Source of the DNA: Sulfurimicrobium sp963779055 | GTDB taxonomy: Bacteria; Pseudomonadota; Gammaproteobacteria; Burkholderiales; Sulfuricellaceae | Length of the DNA stretch: 64,000 nt | Direction of reading: 5' to 3' | Assembly (NCBI GenBank): GCA_963779055.1 | Contig: CAVZWN010000004.1 | Coordinates: 1,054,001 to 1,118,000, forward strand | Part shown: one piece after another, positions 9,803-17,229 of the stretch | Position numbering within the stretch: the first letter of the stretch is position 1 | Layout: each line of letters begins with the position of its first letter | The notes under the pieces: generated by a model | What the model saw: only the letters and a program-made list of their open reading frames with translations | Told to the model about the DNA's origin: nothing | Database searches by the model: none | Made by a program: the position numbers and the translations under genes

Positions 9803-10902
9803 GTCGCATCACCACCTGTCCGCAGTGCCAGACCCGCTTCCGCGTGACGGAAGAACAGCTGGAGGCACGCAACGGCAAGGTGCGCTGCGGCCGCTGCGAA
9901 CATATTTTCAATGCCCGGGAAACCCTGATCGAGGAACCGTTACTGCCAGTGGAGGAGGCATTTGCTCCCGCTCCTGCACTTCCACCCGGCACTGAGGAAC
10001 AGATTCAGGAATTTCTGCCCGCACAGGAAACGTCCTTTGCTCCCGAACTGGAAGTACCGCAGGAGGAAGCGCCCACCCCGGAAAGCGATAGTTCCGGCGA
10101 ACCGCTATTCGAAATCGAAATCACCCCCCCGGAAACTTCGCCAGAGACGGACGAGCTGTTGTTCGAACTTGAAATACCCCAACCCGAATATCCGTCTGAC
10201 GTAGCGCCATTTCCGCCGGATCACTTCACGGAGACGCCCTCCGATGAAGAAAACGCCGCCATAAAAGCAGACACAGAAGAAACATCCGAAGCGCAACCCG
10301 ATCTCGAACCGGAAATCAGAACCGAAGCTCGCGTAGTACGCATCCAGCCGCCCGCAATCATCATCCAGCCCAAGGTTTCCCCCGCAAGCCCGAAATACGC
10401 ACCGCCGCCCAGGCCAAAACGCGCCTGGCCATGGGCTCTGGCCAGTCTGCTGCTGCTGGCCAGTCTGGCCAGCCAGGGTGTTTATTTTTTCCGTGACGCC
10501 ATCGCGGCGCACTATCCGCTGACCCGCCCCCTGCTGGAACAGGCATGCGACCACCTGCAGTGCCGCGTCAGCCTGCCGCGCAATCCTGACCTGATCAGCA
10601 TTGAGTCGTCCGAACTCCATGCCGACCCGGCCCGTGCCAATATCGTGGTGCTGACCAGCCTGCTGCGCAACCGCGCAGCCCATGTCCAGGCTTACCCTAC
10701 CCTGGAACTGACCCTGACCAATACCCGGGATGAAATGGTGGCGCGCAAGCTGTTCAGCCCCGGGGAGTACGTGCGCAACACCGCGTCTATTCCTCTGGGC
10801 ATCTCTCCCAGTGGTGAAGTAGCGGTCAAATTATTGATGGATCTGGGCGACCTCAAAGCCGAGGGATACCGGCTTTACCTGTTTTATCCGCCCCAGCTGT
10901 AA
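9799..10902 (+). CDS. Zinc-ribbon (MJ0042) and DUF3426 membrane protein
   Basis: This 367-residue protein has an N-terminal zinc ribbon with two CxxC pairs, TTCPQCQTRFRV and VRCGRCEHIF. A long acidic, Glu/Pro-rich low-complexity region follows at about 45-175. One transmembrane helix sits near 213-235, followed by a periplasmic DUF3426 domain with the disulfide-capable CDHLQC. The zinc-ribbon-plus-DUF3426 architecture next to prmA is widespread in Betaproteobacteria. Function is unknown. It is translationally coupled to prmA. Confidence 0.88.
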   Translation: MSRITTCPQCQTRFRVTEEQLEARNGKVRCGRCEHIFNARETLIEEPLLPVEEAFAPAPALPPGTEEQIQEFLPAQETSFAPELEVPQEEAPTPESDSSGEPLFEIEITPPETSPETDELLFELEIPQPEYPSDVAPFPPDHFTETPSDEENAAIKADTEETSEAQPDLEPEIRTEARVVRIQPPAIIIQPKVSPASPKYAPPPRPKRAWPWALASLLLLASLASQGVYFFRDAIAAHYPLTRPLLEQACDHLQCRVSLPRNPDLISIESSELHADPARANIVVLTSLLRNRAAHVQAYPTLELTLTNTRDEMVARKLFSPGEYVRNTASIPLGISPSGEVAVKLLMDLGDLKAEGYRLYLFYPPQL

Positions 10903-10916
10903 TCATGGAGAACACA

Positions 10917-11993
10917 ATGCTTAAACACACGCCTCTCAACGCCGCGCACCGTGCCGCCGGCGCCAAGATGGTTGATTTTGGCGGCTGGGACATGCCGCTC
11001 CATTACGGGTCTCAACTCGAAGAGCATCACAAGGTACGAAGCGACGCTGGCATGTTCGACGTCTCCCACATGCAGGTCGTGGACCTGCAAGGGGAAGGCG
11101 CGCGCGCTTTCCTGCGCCAGATGATGGCCAACAACGTGGACAAGCTCACCCTGCCGGGCAAGGCGCTGTATTCCTGCATGCTCAACGAACAGGGTGGCGT
11201 GATCGACGACCTGATCATCTATTTCATGCGCGAAGACTGGTTCCGCATCGTGGTCAACGCCGGTACGGCGGAAAAAGACCTGGCGTGGATGGATGCACAG
11301 CGGGAAAAACTGGCGCCTCAGTTAACGCTTACTCCGCGTCGCGACCTCGCCATGATCGCGGTGCAGGGCCCCAACGCTCGCGCCAGATTCTGGACCGCCA
11401 TGCCGGGCTCGCAGGAAATCAGCGAACACCTCAAACCCTTCCAGGCTGCGGAAATGGGCACCATGTTCATCGCCCGCACTGGCTATACCGGTGAAGACGG
11501 TTTCGAAATCATGGTGCCAGCCAAGGCTGCGCCCTTCCTGTGGCAGGCATTGCAGGAACAGGGGGTGGCGCCTATCGGCCTGGGGGCACGCGATACCCTG
11601 CGCCTGGAAGCCGGCATGAATCTCTATGGCCAGGACATGGACGAAAACGTTTCCCCGCTCGAATCCGGGCTGGCATGGACGGTCGATCTCGCCAGCCCGC
11701 GCGACTTTATCGGCAAGCAGGCACTCACCAACCAGCCGGTGCCGCGCCAGTTGATGGGTCTGTTGCTGACCGACAAGGGCGTACTGCGCAGCCACCAGAA
11801 AGTCATTACCGCACAGGGCGAAGGCGAAATCACCAGCGGCGGCTTCTCGCCCACGCTCAACCAGTCCATCGCCCTGGCCCGCCTGCCCGCGGCCATCGCT
11901 GCGGGGGATAGCGTGCAGGTGGACATTCGCGGCAAGCTGCTCAATGCCAGGGTGGTGCGCTACCCCTTCGTGCGCAACGGCAAGGCCTGTTAA
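10917..11993 (+). CDS. gcvT: Glycine cleavage system T protein (aminomethyltransferase)
   Basis: Transfers the methylene group from lipoyl-GcvH to tetrahydrofolate, releasing ammonia. With the chosen start the protein is 358 residues. It has TPLNAAHRAAGAKMVDFGGWDMP, HHKVRSDAGMFDVSHM with the catalytic Asp region, NARARFW, TGYTGEDGFEI and GLGARDTLRLEAGM. An ATG lies 12 bases further upstream at 10905, but GGAG sits six bases before 10917, which favours this start. First gene of gcvT-gcvH-gcvPA-tpx-gcvPB. Its stop codon is the left edge of a palindromic repeat. Confidence 0.96.
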   Translation: MLKHTPLNAAHRAAGAKMVDFGGWDMPLHYGSQLEEHHKVRSDAGMFDVSHMQVVDLQGEGARAFLRQMMANNVDKLTLPGKALYSCMLNEQGGVIDDLIIYFMREDWFRIVVNAGTAEKDLAWMDAQREKLAPQLTLTPRRDLAMIAVQGPNARARFWTAMPGSQEISEHLKPFQAAEMGTMFIARTGYTGEDGFEIMVPAKAAPFLWQALQEQGVAPIGLGARDTLRLEAGMNLYGQDMDENVSPLESGLAWTVDLASPRDFIGKQALTNQPVPRQLMGLLLTDKGVLRSHQKVITAQGEGEITSGGFSPTLNQSIALARLPAAIAAGDSVQVDIRGKLLNARVVRYPFVRNGKAC

Positions 11994-12079
11994 CCCCTCC
12001 CGGCCTCCCCTTGTCAGGGGAGGGGTAGACCGGGGAGGAGTCGCTCGCCCCCCTGACAAGGGGGGATGGGGGGTTAGGG
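11992..12079. repeat. C/G-rich palindromic repeat between gcvT and gcvH
   Basis: Two hairpin-forming units share the core CCCCTTGTCAGGGG in opposite orientation: one at about 12007-12028, the other, read as CCCCCCTGACAAGGGGGG, at about 12049-12066. They are flanked by TAACCCCTCCC on the left and GGGGGGTTAGG on the right, so the block is itself an imperfect palindrome. The gcvT stop TAA is the first triplet. A related unit lies at 41268-41400. Confidence 0.8.
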
Positions 12080-12146
12080 TTAGCGGCCTACCCCTGATTA
12101 ATGGCATAATTCCGCACAATAATTTTGAATCTCCAAGGACCAGAAA

Positions 12147-12536
12147 ATGACTACCCCGGCTGACCTGAAATACACCAAATCCCATGAATGGGTTCGCGCT
12201 GAAGCCGATGGCAGCGTGACTGTCGGCATCACCCACCACGCCCAGGAACTGCTCGGCGACATGGTGTTCGTGGAAAACCCGGTGGCTGGCCGCAAACTGA
12301 CCCAGGGCGAAGAATGCGCCGTGGTCGAATCGGTCAAGGCCGCATCCGACGTCTACGCCCCGATCGCAGGCGAAGTCATTGCCACGAATGGCGATGTTGA
12401 AAACGCACCCGAAAGCATCAACCAGGACGCCTACGCAGCCTGGCTGTTCAAGATCAGGCCCGACAACGCAGCCGACCTCGGCACGCTGCTCGACGCGGCA
12501 GCCTACCAGGCCCTGGTGGACAGCGAAGCGCATTAA
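12147..12536 (+). CDS. gcvH: Glycine cleavage system H protein
   Basis: Lipoyl carrier that shuttles the aminomethyl group between the P and T proteins. The 129-residue length is normal. KYTKSHEWVR near the N-terminus, VGITHHAQELLGDMVF, and the lipoyl-lysine motif VESVKAASDVYAPIAGEV with Lys near residue 65 are all present. AAGGA lies upstream of the ATG. It is separated from gcvT and gcvPA by two different palindromic repeats rather than by ordinary intergenic sequence. Confidence 0.97.
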   Translation: MTTPADLKYTKSHEWVRAEADGSVTVGITHHAQELLGDMVFVENPVAGRKLTQGEECAVVESVKAASDVYAPIAGEVIATNGDVENAPESINQDAYAAWLFKIRPDNAADLGTLLDAAAYQALVDSEAH

Positions 12537-12538
12537 TT

Positions 12539-12615
12539 CAGTGAAGAGTGAGGTGTGAGGAGCGCTGCGCGCGCTCTCTTTTACGCCTAACCCCTCACTC
12601 CTAATCTCTCACCCG
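12539..12615. repeat. Imperfect palindrome between gcvH and gcvPA
   Basis: GTGAAGAGTGAGGTGTGAGG on the left is mirrored by CCCTCACTCCTAATCTCTCAC on the right, with a GCGCTGCGCGCGC centre. The words are built from GTGAGG/GTGAAG heptamer-like units. It lies inside the gcv operon, just upstream of the gcvPA start. Confidence 0.65.
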
Positions 12616-12623
12616 GAAGACCT

Positions 12624-14018
12624 ATGCCGTTTATTCCTCACACCGAAGATGATATCCAGTCCATGCTGGCACGCATTGGCGTGCCTTCCATTGACGACCT
12701 GTTCGATGAAATTCCACCCGAGTTGCGCAGCGGCCAGCTGACCGGGATAGCGCCCGGCATGGCGGAAATGGAAATCTCCCGCCTGATGACCGAGCGCGCC
12801 GAAGCGGATGGCCGGTTTCTCAATTTTGTGGGCGCCGGTGCCTATGAGCACCATATTCCGGCGGCAGTGTGGCAGATCGCCACGCGCGGTGAATTTTACT
12901 CCGCTTATACCCCTTACCAGGCCGAAGCCAGCCAGGGCACGCTGCAACTGCTGTACGAATTCCAGACCATGATGGCCTCCCTGACCGGGATGGACGTATC
13001 CAATGCCAGCCTTTACGATGGCGCCTCCGGCCTGGCCGAAGCTGCGTTGATGGCGGTGCGTGCGCACAAGACCTCGCGCCGTATCCTGATACCCAAATCC
13101 GTGCACCCGTTTTACCGTCAGGTCGTGAGCAGCATCGTCAGGCACCAGAAGATCGAGCTGGTCGAGCTGGATTACGATCCTGCACAGGGTGTGACCGTCT
13201 TGCCGGACGAGAAGGACTTTGCCGCACTGATCATTCCCCAGCCCAACTTCTTCGGCTGTCTGGAGGAAGTGGATGCCCTCACCGACTGGGCCCACAGCCA
13301 GGGCGGGCTGGTCATCGGGCTGGTCAATCCGCTGGCGCTGGCGCTGCTCACCCCGCCCGGCCAGTGGGGCAGCACTGGTGCGGATATCGCCGTCGGCGAA
13401 GGCCAGCCGCTGGGCGCGCCGCTTTCCAGCGGCGGCCCCTATTTCGGCTTCATGTGCTGCAAGCAGGCGCTGGTGCGCCAGATGCCCGGCCGCATCATCG
13501 GCCGCACCGTGGACCTCGACGGCAAACCCGGCTTTACACTGACTCTGCAGGCGCGCGAACAGCATATCCGCCGCGCCAAGGCGACCTCGAACATCTGCTC
13601 CAACCAGGGCCTGATGGCCACCGCTGCCACCATTCACATGGCGCTGCTCGGTCCGGACGGTCTGGAACGGGCCGCCGCAGCCTGCCACGCCAACACCGTG
13701 ACGCTGGCGGGCAAACTCTGTGTCATTCCCGGAGTCAAACAAGCGTTCGCGCAAACCGTTTTTCACGAAATCGTGCTGAAACTGCCGGTTCCCGTAGCGG
13801 ATGTACTGCGTGCTCTGGAAGTCCAGGGCATCGCTGGCGGTTTCGACCTGACGCCTTATTATCCGGAACTGGGACAGGCAATCCTGATCTGCGCCACCGA
13901 AACCCGTACGCCGGGCGATCTGGAAAAGTACGCCGAACAACTGGAACGCATCGTATCCCGGCGCAGTTCCGGCCCCACCTGCACCAAGCTTGTACCCACC
14001 GCCACCAGCAAGTGGTAA
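12624..14018 (+). CDS. gcvPA: Glycine dehydrogenase (decarboxylating) subunit 1
   Basis: N-terminal half of the P protein, 464 residues, pairing with subunit 2 (gcvPB) to form the PLP-dependent decarboxylase. Typical segments are MPFIPHTEDDIQSML, FLGAGAYEHH-like FVGAGAYEHHIPA, YTPYQAEASQGTLQ, SLYDGASGLAEA, QPNFFGCLEE and SSGGPYFGF. The two-subunit form is common in Betaproteobacteria and Gram-positives, unlike the fused GcvP of enterobacteria. The catalytic lysine is in the other subunit. The reading frame is intact. Confidence 0.97.
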   Translation: MPFIPHTEDDIQSMLARIGVPSIDDLFDEIPPELRSGQLTGIAPGMAEMEISRLMTERAEADGRFLNFVGAGAYEHHIPAAVWQIATRGEFYSAYTPYQAEASQGTLQLLYEFQTMMASLTGMDVSNASLYDGASGLAEAALMAVRAHKTSRRILIPKSVHPFYRQVVSSIVRHQKIELVELDYDPAQGVTVLPDEKDFAALIIPQPNFFGCLEEVDALTDWAHSQGGLVIGLVNPLALALLTPPGQWGSTGADIAVGEGQPLGAPLSSGGPYFGFMCCKQALVRQMPGRIIGRTVDLDGKPGFTLTLQAREQHIRRAKATSNICSNQGLMATAATIHMALLGPDGLERAAAACHANTVTLAGKLCVIPGVKQAFAQTVFHEIVLKLPVPVADVLRALEVQGIAGGFDLTPYYPELGQAILICATETRTPGDLEKYAEQLERIVSRRSSGPTCTKLVPTATSKW

Positions 14019-14034
14019 AGACAAGGAGATCGAC

Positions 14035-14538
14035 ATGGCTACTGTAACGCTCGAAGGTGAACCACTCAATGTGGGCGGGAATTTCCCGCAGATTGGCGCA
14101 ACTGCGCACAGCTTCATGCTCGTGAACAAAGACCTGAAGGATGTCTCCCTCAGCGAATTTTCCGGCAAGCGCAAGGTATTGTCGGTTGTTCCCAGCATCG
14201 ACACGCCGGTGTGCGCCACTTCCACCCGCGTTTTCAACCAGCGCGCCAGCGAAATGAGCAACACGGTGGTGCTGGTGATATCCGCCGACCTGCCTTTTGC
14301 CCAGAGCCGTTTTTGCGGGGCGGAAGGCCTGGACAACGTCATCATGCTCTCCACCATGCGCGGACGCGATTTCCACAAGGATTACGGCGTGATGATTACC
14401 GACCCGCCGCTGTCTGGCCTGATGGCCCGTGCGGTGATCATTCTCGACGAAAAAGACCGGGTGATTTATGCCGAACTGGTGCCTGAAATCACTCAGGAAC
14501 CGGATTACGATGCGGCAATCGCGGCCTTGAGCCGGTAA
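14035..14538 (+). CDS. tpx: Thiol peroxidase (atypical 2-Cys peroxiredoxin)
   Basis: Reduces hydroperoxides with electrons from thioredoxin. The 167-residue length is normal. The peroxidatic cysteine lies in PSIDTPVCATSTR and the resolving cysteine in SRFCGAEG. The ATG at 14035 has AGGAG ideally placed; an in-frame extension to 13990 overlaps gcvPA and is not needed. The gene sits between the two subunits of glycine decarboxylase, which is unusual and suggests co-expression with the glycine cleavage system. Confidence 0.96.
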   Translation: MATVTLEGEPLNVGGNFPQIGATAHSFMLVNKDLKDVSLSEFSGKRKVLSVVPSIDTPVCATSTRVFNQRASEMSNTVVLVISADLPFAQSRFCGAEGLDNVIMLSTMRGRDFHKDYGVMITDPPLSGLMARAVIILDEKDRVIYAELVPEITQEPDYDAAIAALSR

Positions 14539-14550
14539 AAACCCTTTTGA

Positions 14551-14634
14551 ACCCCAGAGAACACAGAGAAAAAACAGGGAGAAACACCGCATCACCGGTT
14601 TTCTTCGTGCTCTCCGTGCTCTCTGTGGTTAAAC
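14551..14634. repeat. Palindromic repeat between tpx and gcvPB
   Basis: The left arm TTGAACCCCAGAGAACACAG pairs with the right arm, which on the minus strand reads TTAACCACAGAGAGCACGGA. The arms are made of purine-rich AGAGAACAC/AGAGAGCAC words and are separated by about 30 bases. Same family as the elements at 7448-7512 and 20181-20302. Confidence 0.75.
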
Positions 14635-14659
14635 ATCCTAAATATATAGAAATACTCTC

Positions 14660-16111
14660 ATGCTGATCTTCGAACGCTCCCAGCCCGGCCGCCGCAACGC
14701 GGCCCAGGCACCCGCCACGCTGGCCGCCTGTGCCGACATTCCCGCCCACTTGCGCCGCAAGCAGCCCCCACTGCTGCCGGAAGTGTCCGAGATGGATGCG
14801 GTGCGCCATTACACCCGGCTGTCGCAGAAGAATTTCTCCATCGACACCCACTTCTACCCGCTCGGCTCCTGCACCATGAAGTACAACCCGCGCGCCTGCA
14901 ACACCCTCGCCATGCTGCCGCAACTGCTGGCGCGCCACCCCTTGAGTTCGGAAAACACCGGACAGGGTTTCCTGGCCTGCCTGTTCGACCTGCAGGAAAT
15001 GCTCAGGGAAGTGACCGGCATGGCCGCCGTCTCGCTCACTCCGATGGCCGGAGCGCAGGGCGAATTTGCCGGGGTAGCGATGATCCGCGCCTATCACGAC
15101 GCGCGCGGCGATACCGCTCGCAGCGAAATTCTGGTGCCGGATGGCGCCCACGGCACCAACCCTGCCACTGCAGTCATGTGCGGCTACACCGTGCGAGAAA
15201 TCCCCACCGACGGCGATGGCAATGTCGATCTTGCCGCTTTGAAAGCGGCGGTCGGACCCCAGACTGCTGGTCTGATGCTGACCAACCCGTCCACCCTGGG
15301 CGTATTCGAGAAAAGCATTCAGGACATCCAGCGCATCGTGCACGAAGCCGGCGGGCTGTCGTATTACGATGGCGCCAACCTCAACGCCATTCTGGGCCGG
15401 GTCAAGCCGGGCGACATGGGCTTCGACGTCATCCACCTCAACCTGCACAAAACCTTTTCCACCCCGCATGGCGGCGGCGGCCCAGGTGCCGGACCGGTCG
15501 GCGTCAACAAACGCCTTGAACCTTTCCTTCCCATTCCCTTCGTCGCCAATGAAAATGGGCGCTATCGCTGGCTGACGGAAAAAGACCGGCCACAAAGCAT
15601 TGGCCGCCTTTCCGCTTTCATGGGCAATGCCGGAATTCTGCTGCGCGCCTATGTGTACGCACGCATGCTTGGCGCACAGGGCATGCACCGGGTGGCAGAA
15701 TTCGCCACCCTCAACGCCAATTACCTGATGGTGGAACTGGCCCAGGCCGGGTTCGACGTGGCCTTTGCCACACGCCGCGCCAGCCACGAATTCATCGTCA
15801 CGCTGAAGAAGCTCAAGGAAGAAACCGGCGTCACCGCCATGGACGTGGCAAAACGCCTGCTGGACAAGGGATTTCACGCCCCCACCACCTACTTCCCGAT
15901 GCTGGTGCAGGAATGCCTGCTGATCGAGCCGACCGAGACCGAATCCCGTCAGACGCTGGATGCCTTCATCGCCGCACTCAAGGAAATCCGCGACGAGGCC
16001 TACAGCCAGCCCGAAGTGGTCAAGGGCGCGCCCTACTCCATGCCGGTTCGCCGCCTGGATGACGTCAAGGCGGCACGCGAACTGGACCTGGTTTGGCAGC
16101 GTAGCCAGTAA
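14660..16111 (+). CDS. gcvPB: Glycine dehydrogenase (decarboxylating) subunit 2
   Basis: PLP-carrying half of the P protein, 483 residues. The PLP lysine lies in HLNLHKTFSTPHGGGGPGAGP; other motifs are YPLGSCTMKYNPR, GMAAVSLTPMAGAQGEFAG, PDGAHGTNPATA and NPSTLGVFE. It works with GcvPA, GcvH and GcvT to split glycine into CO2, ammonia and methylene-THF. Separated from gcvPA by tpx and a palindromic repeat. Followed two bases later by a SPOR-domain gene. Confidence 0.97.
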   Translation: MLIFERSQPGRRNAAQAPATLAACADIPAHLRRKQPPLLPEVSEMDAVRHYTRLSQKNFSIDTHFYPLGSCTMKYNPRACNTLAMLPQLLARHPLSSENTGQGFLACLFDLQEMLREVTGMAAVSLTPMAGAQGEFAGVAMIRAYHDARGDTARSEILVPDGAHGTNPATAVMCGYTVREIPTDGDGNVDLAALKAAVGPQTAGLMLTNPSTLGVFEKSIQDIQRIVHEAGGLSYYDGANLNAILGRVKPGDMGFDVIHLNLHKTFSTPHGGGGPGAGPVGVNKRLEPFLPIPFVANENGRYRWLTEKDRPQSIGRLSAFMGNAGILLRAYVYARMLGAQGMHRVAEFATLNANYLMVELAQAGFDVAFATRRASHEFIVTLKKLKEETGVTAMDVAKRLLDKGFHAPTTYFPMLVQECLLIEPTETESRQTLDAFIAALKEIRDEAYSQPEVVKGAPYSMPVRRLDDVKAARELDLVWQRSQ

Positions 16112-16113
16112 TC

Positions 16114-16785
16114 ATGGTGCTCATGCGCTGGATATTTGCCCTGCTGCTCATCGCCAACGTCGCATTCTTCGTTGTGATGCAAATGCCGCAGGGCAGCTCC
16201 AGCAGCGACCCAATGGCCAGCCATACGTCTTACCATGCAGAACAGGTCCGCTTGCTGCCAGACGCGGACCAGCAGCAAACACAAGCCCCTGCACTACCTT
16301 CAGAGCCGCCCCAGGTTTGCCTGGAATGGGGCATTTTTTCCAAGGCGGAACTGGCCCGTGCGCAGGATGCACTCAAGCCGCTGCAACTGGAAGAGAACGC
16401 CGTCAGCGTGCACGGTGCGCCGGAAAAATCCAGCAAATACTGGGTCTACATCCCGCCGCTCAAGTCCAGGACTGAGGCCCAGAAAAAGCAGGAGGAGCTG
16501 AAAGCACTGGGCATCGAGGAAAGCATGATCATGCAGGACAACAACAAATGGCGCCACGCCGTTTCCCTGGGCGTATTTTCCACGCAGGAAGCCGCCGACA
16601 AATACCTCGCCGACCTGCGCGCAAAAAACAACATAAAATCCGCAAAATCCGGGCCCCGCACTCTGGGTGCCGGCCTTTCCAGCCTGCTGATCCAGACCAG
16701 CGGAGCGGATTTCGAAGCGGGGCTGGTCAAACTGAAGCAGGAATTTCCAGGCACGGAGCTGAAGGCCGTGCCCTGTTCAAACTAG
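16114..16785 (+). CDS. Membrane-anchored SPOR-domain protein
   Basis: This 223-residue protein has one N-terminal membrane helix (WIFALLLIANVAFFVV, about residues 6-21). A linker follows, then two SPOR-like halves with YWVYIPPLKSRTEAQKKQEEL and WRHAVSLGVFSTQEAADKYL. SPOR domains bind denuded peptidoglycan at division sites, so a periplasmic envelope role is likely. The start is uncertain: ATG at 16114, or at 16123 next to the helix. Its TAG stop is formed by the end of the palindromic element at 16782-16948. Confidence 0.82.
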   Translation: MVLMRWIFALLLIANVAFFVVMQMPQGSSSSDPMASHTSYHAEQVRLLPDADQQQTQAPALPSEPPQVCLEWGIFSKAELARAQDALKPLQLEENAVSVHGAPEKSSKYWVYIPPLKSRTEAQKKQEELKALGIEESMIMQDNNKWRHAVSLGVFSTQEAADKYLADLRAKNNIKSAKSGPRTLGAGLSSLLIQTSGADFEAGLVKLKQEFPGTELKAVPCSN

Positions 16786-16948
16786 TGGTCTGCTTCGTAA
16801 TTGGCGGAACTCAATGAAAGCGCCGGATTTGCGTTCCTGGCTAGGCGCGAACCGCAGTGATAGCCGTAGCTATCGCGAGGATGAGCAACAACGCCGGGGA
16901 CGCAAAGACAAGCTTTCATGTTGCGTTGATTGCGAAGCAGACCACTAG
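16782..16948. mobile_element. MITE-like element with 16-bp perfect terminal inverted repeats
   Basis: A 167-bp non-coding element bounded by CTAGTGGTCTGCTTCG (16782-16797) and its exact reverse complement (16933-16948). The inner arms continue imperfectly to ATGAAAGC/GCTTTCAT. In the centre is a perfect hairpin, GATAGC-CGTA-GCTATC (16859-16874). The outermost CTAG, present at both ends, may be a target-site duplication. It encodes no transposase. The TAG stops of both convergent neighbours lie in its ends. Confidence 0.7.
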
Positions 16949-17187
16949 ACTTCCAGTTTTTTATGCGCGCCATCGCAAAATGGCGCTTTGGCACTCACCT
17001 TGCAGCCGCACAGCCAGACCTTGGTTTTCTCGCCCAGAGAAAACTTCTGCGGCGAAAATTCGCTGCCCTTGTGCGCACCATCGCAGAACGGCTGGGTTGC
17101 AGACTTGCCGCAGGAACACCACCAGTAGTCACCGGCTTCGAGTTCCATGACATAAGGTGCGCGCTGGGCACAGACGGGCTTGGTCAT
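16945..17187 (-). CDS. CDGSH iron-sulfur protein with two CDGSH motifs
   Basis: This 80-residue protein carries two CDGSH-type 2Fe-2S binding motifs, CSCGKSATQPFCDGAH and CGCKVSAKAPFCDGAH, each with the C-x-C...C...H ligand set. Double-CDGSH proteins are small soluble electron-transfer or redox-sensing proteins; the partner is unknown. Its stop lies in the terminal repeat of the adjacent MITE-like element. It is upstream-adjacent, on the same strand, to a 2Fe-2S reductase-like gene. Confidence 0.92.
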   Translation of the reverse strand: MTKPVCAQRAPYVMELEAGDYWWCSCGKSATQPFCDGAHKGSEFSPQKFSLGEKTKVWLCGCKVSAKAPFCDGAHKKLEV

Positions 17188-17229
17188 TCAATTCTCCTCG
17201 GGGCAAAGGCTTTATATTACCCTACTAAA

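Noticed and set aside
12609..14378. 589-codon minus-strand frame
   Set aside because: Antisense to gcvPA and tpx, both clear genes.
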